14,765 bases of DNA from an uncultured Bacilli bacterium (GTDB lineage: Bacteria > Bacillota_I > Bacilli_A > RF39 > UBA660): the NCBI GenBank assembly GCA_947629125.1, contig CANRCO010000018.1, positions 1-14,765 on the forward strand. The letters run 5' to 3'. The translations under genes and the position numbers were made by a program. Shown piece after piece: positions 1 to 6,714 of the stretch. Numbering within the stretch: the stretch's first letter is position 1; each line of letters begins with the position of its first letter. The notes under the pieces were generated by a model. It did no database searches. It was given only the letters and a program-made list of their open reading frames with translations, and was not told the DNA's origin.

Positions 1-7
1 TCATAAT

Positions 8-51
8 AAAAATCTCTCCATTTCTTTTATTTTATCATGGAAAGATTTTTT
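8..51. terminator. Bidirectional intrinsic terminator
   Basis: Positions 11-21 pair with 37-47: 10 of 11 pairs, one C/A mismatch, loop 22-36. On the plus strand a T-rich tract follows directly (46-51). On the minus strand the U-tract is shorter (about 7-10). Because mscL already has its own terminator at 175-211, this hairpin most likely ends a plus-strand gene lying left of the window and converging on mscL. Positions 52-174 hold no gene that I can support, only a perfect 7-bp hairpin at 122-139 without a U-tract. Confidence 0.65.
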
Positions 52-174
52 ATTTACACAGATTTATTTACAGACTCTTATGCATGTATGAACTTAAAGA
101 AATTTGCATTTCATCATAGTTGATAACTCTCAAGTTATCTATAATCTAGCTTAATATTCTCAATTTTTTTCATT

Positions 175-211
175 AAAAAAGACAAATAAGTAAAATTTTT
201 ACCTATTTGTC
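175..211 (-). terminator. Terminator of mscL
   Basis: GACAAATA (181-188) pairs with TATTTGTC (204-211). After one A/C mismatch, GTAAA (190-194) pairs with TTTAC (198-202). On the minus strand the hairpin is followed by six U (175-180). It lies 17 nt after the mscL stop codon. Confidence 0.9.
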
Positions 212-228
212 AACAGTCTGAGAAAGCA

Positions 229-642
229 TTATTTAGCTTTCTTAGAACTATTTTGTTTTTTTAATAAATCACGAATTTCTTCAAGTAAAACTGTATTTTC
301 ATCTTTTGGAGCTTCAGCTTCTTTTTCTTCTTCTTTTTTATGACCTAGTTTGCTAAGTTTATTAACTAATTTAACAATTACAAAAATACATGCAGCAACA
401 ATTAAAAAGTCAATTATACTTTGAATAAATGCCCCATAATAGATAGTTGTATTTCTAAAATTAATACTTAAACCAACAAAATTAACACCACCTAATAATA
501 AACCAATTATTGGTGTTAAAATATTATTAACTAAAGATGTAACTATACTAGAAAAAGCACCTCCAACGATAACACCGACTGCTAAGTCTAAAACATTTCC
601 TCGTGAAATAAATTCTTTAAATTCTTGTAGCATTTTTTTCAT
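229..642 (-). CDS. mscL: Large-conductance mechanosensitive channel MscL
   Basis: MscL forms a homopentameric membrane pore that opens under membrane tension to release solutes during hypo-osmotic shock. The 137 residues are in the normal family range. The N-terminus carries the diagnostic stretch FKEFISRGNVLDLAVGVIVG (residues 8-27): an amphipathic helix running into TM1 (about 16-45). TM2 spans about 70-97, and a charged linker leads to the cytoplasmic bundle helix (about 116-129). The periplasmic loop is short. The start used is the ATG at 642, with AAGGAAG upstream at a rather long spacing. The ATG three codons later matches the usual MscL start but has no Shine-Dalgarno site. The gene has its own promoter (671-699) and terminator, so it is monocistronic. 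It follows oapA by 66 nt, placing two envelope-stress membrane proteins side by side. Confidence 0.97.
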   Translation of the reverse strand: MKKMLQEFKEFISRGNVLDLAVGVIVGGAFSSIVTSLVNNILTPIIGLLLGGVNFVGLSINFRNTTIYYGAFIQSIIDFLIVAACIFVIVKLVNKLSKLGHKKEEEKEAEAPKDENTVLLEEIRDLLKKQNSSKKAK

Positions 643-670
643 TGACTAAAAACTTCCTTTCTTAATGCCT

Positions 671-699
671 ATCTTACAAAAAAACTTTTAATTTGTAAA
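671..699 (-). promoter_or_regulatory. Promoter of mscL
   Basis: The minus strand shows TTTACA (699-694), a 17-nt spacer and TAAGAT (676-671), about 28 nt upstream of the mscL ATG. The same bases form a hairpin (ATCTTTACAAA with TTTGTAAGAT, one bulge), but no U-tract follows, so I read it as a promoter rather than a terminator. Confidence 0.55.
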
Positions 700-708
700 G
701 ATTTGTTG

Positions 709-1314
709 TTAAACTTTATAAAATATTGAAATAAATTTAGCAAATTCATATAAAATTATATTACTTTTATTAATAGCAATATTTTTACCAATAGCTTTAC
801 CACCAATAGTTAAAGACGATATAAAAGCTGTAACTACTAAAGAAACAAATAATAAATTAAAATGGTATTTACTAACTAATAAAGCACTAATAGTTACTCC
901 TGCTGCTCCAGAAATAACGCCACAAATATCACCAATAACATCACAACAAAAACTAGAAACTTTATCAGCATTCTTTTTTAATTTAACTGCTAACTTTGCT
1001 CCTTTAACTTTTCGTGAACTCATAGAATGAAAAATACTTTCTTCACTTGAGGTAACAGCAACCCCTATTATATCGAAAATAAGTCCTAAAAAAATAAAAA
1101 ACAAAGTTATCAAAATACTAATTATTAATGTTGCTTGTTTTATTAAAATTTCTGAACCAAATGAAAAAACAAAAGATAATATAAAAGAAAGTAGAAAAAC
1201 AATAACTATCCATTGCCAATTAACTAAACGATTTTTCTTTTTATTAATTCTTTTAGTTTGAACATCTAAGTTATGGAATACTTCTTTAACTTCTTTTTTA
1301 GTCATAATTTTCAC
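709..1314 (-). CDS. oapA: OapA-like OLE RNA-associated membrane protein
   Basis: This 201-residue protein has four hydrophobic segments (about 33-55, 62-84, 122-146, 152-174). A conserved-looking cytoplasmic stretch with many Lys/Arg (SSRKVKGAKLAVKLKKNADK, about 99-118) leads into CCDVIGDICG. That segment has the DxxxD motif (D125, D129) which I recall as the signature mutated in studies of OapA (B. halodurans BH2780). OapA is known to bind OLE RNA and recruit it to the membrane; the complex is linked to tolerance of short-chain alcohols, cold and Mg2+. The start is GTG at 1314, chosen because GAGGTG lies 9 nt upstream; the ATG three codons later would leave 18 nt. A candidate promoter (1336-1364) overlaps the end of the upstream RNA. 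The identification rests on size, topology, DxxxD and the adjacent ~619-nt structured RNA. Such proteins are sometimes labelled CorB-like Mg2+ transporters. Confidence 0.82.
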   Translation of the reverse strand: MKIMTKKEVKEVFHNLDVQTKRINKKKNRLVNWQWIVIVFLLSFILSFVFSFGSEILIKQATLIISILITLFFIFLGLIFDIIGVAVTSSEESIFHSMSSRKVKGAKLAVKLKKNADKVSSFCCDVIGDICGVISGAAGVTISALLVSKYHFNLLFVSLVVTAFISSLTIGGKAIGKNIAINKSNIILYEFAKFISIFYKV

Positions 1315-1335
1315 TTGCTAAAACACCTCAATTTA

Positions 1336-1364
1336 ATTATATAAGAAAGCAAATAAAAAAGCAA
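1336..1364 (-). promoter_or_regulatory. Candidate promoter of oapA
   Basis: TTGCTT (1364-1359), 17-nt spacer, TATAAT (1341-1336) on the minus strand. The -35 box overlaps the terminator hairpin and U-tract of the preceding RNA. oapA could therefore be expressed both from here and by read-through from the OLE promoter. Confidence 0.55.
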
Positions 1365-1376
1365 AATTTCTTTTGC
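1354..1376 (-). terminator. Terminator at the 3' end of the OLE RNA
   Basis: GCAAAA (1376-1371 read on the minus strand) pairs with TTTTGC (1366-1361) around a GAAA tetraloop and is followed by six U (1360-1355). The stem is short and AT-rich, so some read-through into oapA is likely. Confidence 0.75.
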
Positions 1377-1973
1377 AATTACAATAAAATGATAATGGCT
1401 ATCATTTGGTAAACTTTGAGTCTTAGGTCAAGCAGGATTTCCCTAGTTTCTACAAGACCGTTACCAATCTTGCGGTTCCCCATTTCTAGAAACTAATACA
1501 AAAATTCTGTATGGCTTGATCGCCACTTAGTACCCACTGCAATCCCAAATGACTTCACTCTAGGAGATTTCCTCACCAAGCTTTATTACTAATTCTTTTT
1601 TGCAAAATAGATTTCATTGTGCAGTTTATCTATTTTTTTGGCCAATAAAATAGATCAGCTCACAAATCCCAACTATCTCACGCAAGACAAGCTACGCTAC
1701 TCATAACTTTCGCCACAAAGTAGGTTCTATCCTAAGTCGTAGATGATCCATCAGTTTGCACGTATAGGTCTTCCACAAAGCTTAGGTCTCCAGGATAATG
1801 GGGTTAATTTATATGCCATTATAAACCTCCCATTATCTTACCTTCCAGCATTCACCCCAAACTGGGCGTAAGAAGCAAACACCAAAAGTTTCACAGATAT
1901 GCTCTTTAACGGTGGTTTATTCCCGTCTTCATAATAAAGGAATTGACTAGAATAATGTGCCATTTCCATTACG
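1355..1973 (-). ncRNA. ole: OLE (ornate large extremophilic) RNA
   Basis: The stretch has no convincing ORF and its base composition is less AT-rich than its flanks. It runs about 619 nt from a strong promoter to a terminator, matching the known OLE length of roughly 600 nt, and lies directly upstream of the oapA-like gene, as OLE does. Helices I can trace: a closing helix joining the ends (1964-1959 with 1399-1394); 1837-1829 with 1802-1794 (9 bp, capped by 1825-1820 with 1813-1808); 1786-1781 with 1736-1731; 1655-1647 with 1636-1628 (9 bp); and a nested 3' domain of 1552-1545 with 1409-1402 (8 bp), 1519-1514 with 1433-1428, 1512-1508 with 1500-1496, 1495-1487 with 1452-1444 (perfect 9 bp), and a hairpin 1472-1453 with a GUAA tetraloop. 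OLE RNA forms a membrane-bound ribonucleoprotein with OapA and other Oap proteins. I cannot align it to the published consensus here, so the name depends on size, context and partner. Confidence 0.82.
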
Positions 1974-1979
1974 CAAACA

Positions 1980-2008
1980 ATTGTATCACATAATAATTAA
2001 AAAGTCAA
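1980..2008 (-). promoter_or_regulatory. Promoter of the OLE RNA
   Basis: TTGACT (2008-2003), exactly 17 nt, then TGaTACAAT, an extended -10 (hexamer 1985-1980). The expected transcription start is about 1972-1974. The -35 box begins 2 nt beyond the stop codon of the TPR gene. Confidence 0.85.
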
Positions 2009-2010
2009 AT

Positions 2011-3447
2011 TCATCTATTTTTTAAATGAATTCTTATTTTTGGTGGATTGTTTTGAAAAAATCTTTTATTATTGTTTATTTCATCATAAATTTGACGAAC
2101 ATAATTAGAATCTATTGCTTTAACTTGATTAAGATATTTATCACCTAATGATATATATCCATTACTATAATATTCACGAGCTATTAATAATTTGCTAATT
2201 TGTAACTCTTCTTTTGATAAATTAATTTGTTTTAAAGCATCACTAAAAGTTATACCACTATTAATTAAAGCAATTAAATTTAATATATTATCACTATATA
2301 TAATACTATCTTTACGAATATTTAAAAATTCTTGGGTAGGACTTTGCTTTTTATATTTATTTTCATTAAAAAAGCGATAAATCATTTTAAATTTTTTATA
2401 TTCCATTTCATTATCTAAATTTCTATAACATATTCCCATTGTTAAATATATCTTATCATTCATTTTGTCAGAACCATGTAAGATTTTTTTATAATAAGTT
2501 AGAGCTTGTTCATAATTTTTTTCATTATAGAATTTTTGGGCTTCTTCTAAATATTTAATTATAAGATTAGTATTTATTTTACCAATATTTTTCGTATAGA
2601 AAGCTAAAATTCTACTGCTATTATAATGTACATTTAGTTTTAAATGAGGATAATAATTAATATTTTCTTTTATTTTAGCTATATCTTTTAAATCTTTTTC
2701 TTTTAATAAAACTATACTATCGGTATTATCTAATATTTTTTCAACTTTTTTTAAATTATGCCAAATTCGTAAATCAACTTTTTTAGCTATATAATTTTGA
2801 CTAATCTCTTTACTTAATTTTTTTATTAAACTATTATAAATTACTACATTTTTTTGTTTACTTTGACCCATTATTTTAGCTATATTAAGATATTCTAAAG
2901 CTTTATCATAATCTTCTAGGCGCATATAACACACACCAATTTGACCATAAGCATTAATATTATAGTTACTACAAGCAAGTTTATGATAATTTTTTAAAGA
3001 TTGAAGATATTCTTTATCAATATAATTTTGTTCAGCTTTATTAAAAATAACTTTAAATTCGTCTTTATTTAAATGGGTCATCTTTGGTTGAATTACTCCA
3101 TATTTTATTTTATTAGCTTCATAAATTTGAAAATCAATATTCTCATAATTTTTTATGAGTTCCATACCTTCACTAAGTTCATTATTAGTTAATAATTTTA
3201 TATTGTTTTGTTCATTAACCAATTCAAACTTTTCTTTAGTAGTGTATGTATTATTAATAATTTTTTGTAATAATTGAGCTACAGATTGAATTATGTAAAC
3301 ATCATTGTGTTTAGCTAAAATACCCTCACGAATCAAATCAGTAATATCTTTTTTAGTAAATTCATTAGCTATTAAATAAGCTTCAGTTACTTCTTTTTTT
3401 AATACAATTTCATCATATAAATTAATTAGATTTTGTTTGGTAATCAA
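2011..3447 (-). CDS. TPR-repeat protein of unknown function
   Basis: This 478-residue soluble protein has no signal peptide or membrane segment. Residues 1-60 look like a small helical, possibly winged-helix, module (DLIREGILAKHNDVYII near 37-53). Two regions show tetratricopeptide-like pairs of helices: about 131-195 (with QSLKNYHKL and YDKALEYLNIA) and about 303-355 (NYEQALTYYKKIL, IYLTMGICYRNL). A Lys-rich linker and a helical C-terminus surround them. TPR regions usually bind other proteins; no catalytic motif is visible. The start is TTG at 3447, supported by AGGAGGGG 6-8 nt upstream and the lack of any nearby ATG. It begins 19 nt after the gltX stop, so the two genes are probably cotranscribed, while the next unit (OLE) has its own promoter directly after this stop. 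A link to translation or OLE is unproven. Confidence 0.8.
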   Translation of the reverse strand: MITKQNLINLYDEIVLKKEVTEAYLIANEFTKKDITDLIREGILAKHNDVYIIQSVAQLLQKIINNTYTTKEKFELVNEQNNIKLLTNNELSEGMELIKNYENIDFQIYEANKIKYGVIQPKMTHLNKDEFKVIFNKAEQNYIDKEYLQSLKNYHKLACSNYNINAYGQIGVCYMRLEDYDKALEYLNIAKIMGQSKQKNVVIYNSLIKKLSKEISQNYIAKKVDLRIWHNLKKVEKILDNTDSIVLLKEKDLKDIAKIKENINYYPHLKLNVHYNSSRILAFYTKNIGKINTNLIIKYLEEAQKFYNEKNYEQALTYYKKILHGSDKMNDKIYLTMGICYRNLDNEMEYKKFKMIYRFFNENKYKKQSPTQEFLNIRKDSIIYSDNILNLIALINSGITFSDALKQINLSKEELQISKLLIAREYYSNGYISLGDKYLNQVKAIDSNYVRQIYDEINNNKRFFQNNPPKIRIHLKNR

Positions 3448-3466
3448 TTTAAACCCCTCCTACTAT

Positions 3467-5116
3467 TTAAATTAAATTAATTCTTTTTAAAATTCTTTCT
3501 TTACCTAATAATTTTAAGATAATGTAAAGGTCAGGTGTTTGATTTTTAGTAGTTATTGCCACCCGAATAATATTAGAAATATCAGCAATACTGCCCTTAA
3601 ATTTATCAGGATTTTCTTTATACTCTTTCATATTAATGCAATAATTCAACTTAGTAGCTAAATCTTGCATTTTTTTAAACCATGTATCTTTATCATCAGC
3701 TTCATCGTAATAATTATTAAAATATTCATCTACTACTACTTTTATATCATTACTTGTAAATCTTTTATCAAAATCATAAGTTACATCCTTAAATAATTCA
3801 TCATACATATACCATATTTGACTTTTAACCTCACTTAAAGAAGCATAATCTTTACGTGGTTTTTTTTGTTCTCTTTCAATATTTAAAACATTAATAGTAT
3901 AATCTTGATATTTATTAATTAACTTATTAAATTCTAAATCATATGTTTTACTCCACTTATCAAGTAAATCATAAACTTCCTTAGCTTTTAAACGACTTAA
4001 ATAATTTTTGGAAATGTTATCTAACTTATCTAAATCAAATAATGCTCCGGAAGAAGACATTTTCTTAGGAGAAAATTCAAATTCATAAAATTTAGCATCC
4101 GGATGATTTTCGCGCCATACTTCATAGTTAGAGTTGGCAATCGTCATAACAGCTTCAATAACAGCATAGACAGGATAACCCTTTTCTTCATAATAAGTCA
4201 TTCGAGCTTCAGGATCTAAGCGTTTCGAAATTTTACGAATTTTATCGCCATCTTTTTTTAGTATTAATGGTGTATGAATATATTTTGGCATTTTAAAACC
4301 AAATGTTTTAAATAACTCGTAATGTAAAGGAATTGAACTCATCCATTCTTGACCACGAACAACATGAGTCGTCCGCATTAAATGGTCATCGACTAAATGA
4401 GCAAAATGATAAGTTGGTAACTGATTTGATGATTTCATAATTGGAATATCAATATCATTTTCTGGTAATTCCATATCGCCATTAACTAAGTCAGTAAACT
4501 TAAATTTATGATTAAAATTACCATTACTTCTTAAACGAATAGTATATTTTTCGCCATTTTTAATTCTTTTGGCAGCTTCCTCATTACTAATATAACGATA
4601 TTTAGCATATTTACCATAAATACCAATCCGGCGTTTATCTTTGGTTTGAGCTTCTCTGGCGGCATCCATTTCTTCTTGCGTTAAAAAACAAGGATAAGCT
4701 TTACCTTCTATAATTAAATGTTTAATAAAAGTATGATAAATTTCTTTTCTTTCTGATTGAATATAAGGTCCATAATTACCTTTACTTTCCTTTGTATCAC
4801 GGTATTCATATTCATCAGGATTAATATCATAATATTCTAAAATATGGCGGATGAACTCTACTGCCCCTTCTACTTCTCGAGCTTGGTCAGTATCTTCATT
4901 TCTTAAATAAAAAACTCCCCCACTATTTTTAGCTAAAACATAATCAATAGTTACTGACATAAAATTACCAATATGCATAAAACCAGTTGGAGATGGAGCA
5001 TATCTAGTTACTTTTGCTCCTTCTTTTAAATTACGAAGAGGATACATTTTTTCATAATCAGCTACAGTTTTAGTAATATTAGGAAATATTAAATCAGCTA
5101 GTTCTTGGTTTGTCAT
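3467..5116 (-). CDS. gltX: Glutamyl-tRNA synthetase
   Basis: A class I aminoacyl-tRNA synthetase that charges tRNA with glutamate in the cytoplasm. The HIGH signature appears as HIGN (residues 48-51) within RYAPSPTGFMHIGN, and the KMSKS loop as KISKR (295-299). Between them, HVVRGQEWMSSIPLHYELF matches the GluRS active-site wall. The C-terminal half is helical. At 549 residues it is longer than the ~480-residue E. coli type and fits a ~550-residue form seen in clostridia and relatives. In Bacillota lacking GlnRS, GluRS usually also makes Glu-tRNA-Gln for GatCAB; this is likely here but not shown. I start at the ATG at 5116. An in-frame GTG at 5125 is part of the Shine-Dalgarno AGAGGTG, which sits 6 nt before this ATG. 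A TPR gene follows after 19 nt. No T-box leader precedes the gene. Confidence 0.96.
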   Translation of the reverse strand: MTNQELADLIFPNITKTVADYEKMYPLRNLKEGAKVTRYAPSPTGFMHIGNFMSVTIDYVLAKNSGGVFYLRNEDTDQAREVEGAVEFIRHILEYYDINPDEYEYRDTKESKGNYGPYIQSERKEIYHTFIKHLIIEGKAYPCFLTQEEMDAAREAQTKDKRRIGIYGKYAKYRYISNEEAAKRIKNGEKYTIRLRSNGNFNHKFKFTDLVNGDMELPENDIDIPIMKSSNQLPTYHFAHLVDDHLMRTTHVVRGQEWMSSIPLHYELFKTFGFKMPKYIHTPLILKKDGDKIRKISKRLDPEARMTYYEEKGYPVYAVIEAVMTIANSNYEVWRENHPDAKFYEFEFSPKKMSSSGALFDLDKLDNISKNYLSRLKAKEVYDLLDKWSKTYDLEFNKLINKYQDYTINVLNIEREQKKPRKDYASLSEVKSQIWYMYDELFKDVTYDFDKRFTSNDIKVVVDEYFNNYYDEADDKDTWFKKMQDLATKLNYCINMKEYKENPDKFKGSIADISNIIRVAITTKNQTPDLYIILKLLGKERILKRINLI

Positions 5117-5139
5117 AACCTTCACCTCTATCTAATAGT

Positions 5140-5167
5140 ATCATAAATTAACTTTTTTGGGTATGAA
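5140..5167 (-). promoter_or_regulatory. Weak candidate promoter of gltX
   Basis: TTCATA (5167-5162), 16 nt, TATGAT (5145-5140) in the 53-nt gap after the upstream peptidase gene. It would give a leader of about 17 nt containing the ribosome site. No terminator is visible in this gap, so read-through from the peptidase gene is also possible. Confidence 0.4.
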
Positions 5168-5169
5168 TT

Positions 5170-6222
5170 TTAATAATATTTTTGTAAAGCTTTTTTTAAT
5201 GGTTCATTAGTTTTTATTTGGTCTAAACTTAAATCATAATTATTTAAATTTTCATATTCATCATAATAAAAATAATTTTTTATAAATGTTTTAAAATTAT
5301 AAAGCATTAAATCTTTATCATTTTGATATTGTTCTAAAAATAAATAAGCAATGCTTTGTCCATAAGAACTGTTATATATAACATCCATCTGAGTAGATAT
5401 ATTTTTACCTAATAAATAATGATATTTTTTAGGAATTTTTAAATCAGCTACTCCATCAGTTATCTTTTGTCTTTTTAAAAATGTTTTTAATAATATTAAT
5501 TCCAAATATAAATCTATTAAATAGGATTTTTCTAATTCATTTTTATTAGGTAATATTTTTATTTTATTTAAATAATCAAAAAGAAGTAATTCACAGGTAT
5601 AAGAAATAACTTCTATAAAACTATTATAACGATAATTTAATAAGGAATTATTATAGTCATAATCAATTAAGTGAGCTAATTCATGAACCATAACTTCTAG
5701 CATTTCGCTTTTATTTTTAGTTTTCTCTACTACAGCAAAATTTTTATTAATAGATGGTAAATAAAGAGAAAAACCCGCTTCTTCCGAAGATAATTCTTTC
5801 ATAAATATCAAGTTATTATTTTTAATATTTTTTAAAACAATTTTACCGAATTTTTTATCAATACTATTATAAAAATCAATAGCTATATCTTTTAATTCTT
5901 TCTTTTTATAATCTTTTAAATAGTCTTTATTAGTTAAAGTTTGGTCTAAGTAATCAAATAAATGTAAATTATAAACAAATAGTTTTCCGATTTTTTTATC
6001 GTTTGCTAGTAATTTTAAATAATAATCATAAAATCCATTACTTAAATATTTTTCCAATATTTCTAATTCTTTATCAGATAAAATATCTAAAATTTTTGAT
6101 TTTTTACATGAAAATGAAATATTAACATAATCATTTAAACTTTCAAATAATTCTTCATCATTTTGCGAATTGTTCTTTTTTTTAACTATTTCTTTTAAAT
6201 CTTTTAATATTGTTTTGTTCAT
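5170..6222 (-). CDS. Small M3-like zinc metallopeptidase, paralogue A
   Basis: This 350-residue protein has a gluzincin active site: HELAH at 180-184 (zinc ligands H180, H184; general base E181) and a likely third ligand E204 in FIEVISYTCEL, 20 residues on. The order resembles family M3 oligopeptidases (HExGH then FVAEVAS-N-E). A later YGQSIAYLFLEQY (about 287-299) recalls the M3 C-terminal Y-x-Y/T helix. It is far shorter than PepF (~600 residues), with only a ~110-residue helical N-terminal part, and has no signal peptide or TM, so it is probably cytoplasmic. It is a clear paralogue of the gene at 6731-7810: the active site and last ~30 residues (ENLNNYDLSLDQIK) are nearly the same. The start is ATG at 6222 with AAAGGA upstream. 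It has its own promoter (6255-6282). The substrate is unknown; peptidase activity is inferred from the motif only. Confidence 0.78.
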   Translation of the reverse strand: MNKTILKDLKEIVKKKNNSQNDEELFESLNDYVNISFSCKKSKILDILSDKELEILEKYLSNGFYDYYLKLLANDKKIGKLFVYNLHLFDYLDQTLTNKDYLKDYKKKELKDIAIDFYNSIDKKFGKIVLKNIKNNNLIFMKELSSEEAGFSLYLPSINKNFAVVEKTKNKSEMLEVMVHELAHLIDYDYNNSLLNYRYNSFIEVISYTCELLLFDYLNKIKILPNKNELEKSYLIDLYLELILLKTFLKRQKITDGVADLKIPKKYHYLLGKNISTQMDVIYNSSYGQSIAYLFLEQYQNDKDLMLYNFKTFIKNYFYYDEYENLNNYDLSLDQIKTNEPLKKALQKYY

Positions 6223-6254
6223 TTTTTCTTTTCCTTTAAATTATTTTGGTTGTT

Positions 6255-6282
6255 ATTATAACACTACTTTAATTTATTGCAA
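6255..6282 (-). promoter_or_regulatory. Promoter of metallopeptidase A
   Basis: TTGCAA (6282-6277), 16 nt, then TGtTATAAT, an extended -10 (hexamer 6260-6255). It is nearly identical in both boxes and spacer to the promoter of the second peptidase gene at 7844-7871. Confidence 0.75.
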
Positions 6283-6305
6283 GAAAAAGCTTTGCTAAAT
6301 TCTAC
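6255..6305 (-). repeat. Promoter-cassette repeat, copy 1
   Basis: About 50 bp shared with 6687-6734. Both read, on the minus strand, GTAGAATTTA[G/A]CAAAG, a T-rich tract, a CAATAAATT element and GTAGTGTTATAAT. In the other copy the left part is the 3' end of peptidase B including its stop codon. The unit therefore looks like a gene-end plus next-promoter junction from a tandem array. Positions 6306-6408 hold no gene I can see. A 10-bp interrupted hairpin lies at 6409-6434. Confidence 0.6.
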
Positions 6306-6436
6306 TCATTACGTTTATATTTAGATATTTATCAACTAAATATAATTTCATACATTTTGTATCTTGCTATTCTAGGATGAAATTTTATTCTCTTCCCTTA
6401 TATTAATACACTATCTATAAAGTATAAAATAGTGCA

Positions 6437-6462
6437 TAATAAAAACACCTTATTTAGTGTTT
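6437..6462 (-). terminator. Terminator of the small RNA
   Basis: On the minus strand AAACAC (6462-6457) pairs with GTGTTT (6448-6443) around an 8-nt AT loop, running into UUUUUAUUAU (6446-6437). On the plus strand no U-tract follows, which fixes the direction. Confidence 0.75.
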
Positions 6463-6555
6463 AACTTTCAATAATAGGAGGAGGGCGGCACATACTCCCT
6501 CATCTCTTTTGACCAAAATGGTGTGTGGACGTGCCGAAGTTGTCCACCTCTCCTT
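6437..6555 (-). ncRNA. Candidate pseudoknotted small RNA, family unknown
   Basis: The segment is markedly GC-richer than its surroundings and sits exactly between a consensus promoter and a terminator, giving an RNA of about 119 nt. GTGGAC (6547-6542) pairs with GTCCAC (6530-6525); the 11-nt loop contains CGGCAC (6536-6531), which pairs with GTGCCG (6491-6486) and so forms a pseudoknot. ACCA (6522-6519) pairs with TGGT (6515-6512). The 5' end AGGAG (6554-6550) pairs with CTCCT (6480-6476), closing the fold. Positions 6485-6476 read CCCUCCUCCU, a strong anti-Shine-Dalgarno tract, sequestered in that closing helix. It lacks the SRP GGAA-loop, 5S, tmRNA and RNase P signatures. I do not recognise the family. 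It could be a trans-acting sRNA, an orphan riboswitch-like element or a ribozyme. Confidence 0.62.
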
Positions 6556-6561
6556 GTTTGT

Positions 6562-6590
6562 ATTATATTACTTTTTATCTTTCCTATCAA
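6562..6590 (-). promoter_or_regulatory. Promoter of the small RNA
   Basis: TTGATA (6590-6585), 17 nt, TATAAT (6567-6562). The predicted start is about 6555, where the GC-rich structured segment begins. Confidence 0.8.
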
Positions 6591-6686
6591 ATAATATTTC
6601 AATTTTTCCTTTTTTTAATTTTAATTATTCTTCTAATAATTTTGGATTTTTATTTTTAAAAAAGTTCAAAAATTTAATTGATTACT

Positions 6687-6714
6687 ATTATAACACTACT
6701 ACAATTTATTGAAA
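6687..6714 (-). promoter_or_regulatory. Orphan copy of the peptidase promoter
   Basis: TTTCAA (6714-6709), 16 nt, TGtTATAAT (hexamer 6692-6687): the same layout as the promoters of both peptidase genes. No ORF of that family follows. A transcript from here would cross about 130 nt of A/T-rich sequence and enter the small-RNA unit. Confidence 0.55.

Noticed and set aside
122..139. Perfect hairpin GATAACT/AGTTATC as a terminator or operator
   Set aside because: No U-tract on either strand and no gene or promoter close enough to give it a role.
1355..1973. RNase P RNA or tmRNA as the identity of the large RNA
   Set aside because: The RNase P P4 signatures (GAGGAAAGTCC near the 5' end and a matching ACAGAA near the 3' end) are not in the right order, and there is no tRNA-like end or tag ORF for tmRNA. 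Length and the DxxxD partner fit OLE better.
5117..5125. GTG start for gltX at 5125
   Set aside because: This GTG is part of the AGAGGTG ribosome-binding site that serves the ATG at 5116.
6473..6555. Small peptides inside the small RNA (GTG or ATG starts near AAGGAG and GAGGGAG)
   Set aside because: Spacing from the G-rich motifs to the start codons is too short or wrong, and the codons fall in the paired regions.
6437..6555. SRP (4.5S) RNA or 5S rRNA
   Set aside because: The conserved GGAA-capped SRP domain and the 5S motifs are absent.
6509..6712. Plus-strand 67-codon ORF
   Set aside because: It runs antisense through the small-RNA unit and its promoter, has no Shine-Dalgarno site, and its hydrophobic translation is what AT-rich sequence gives by chance.
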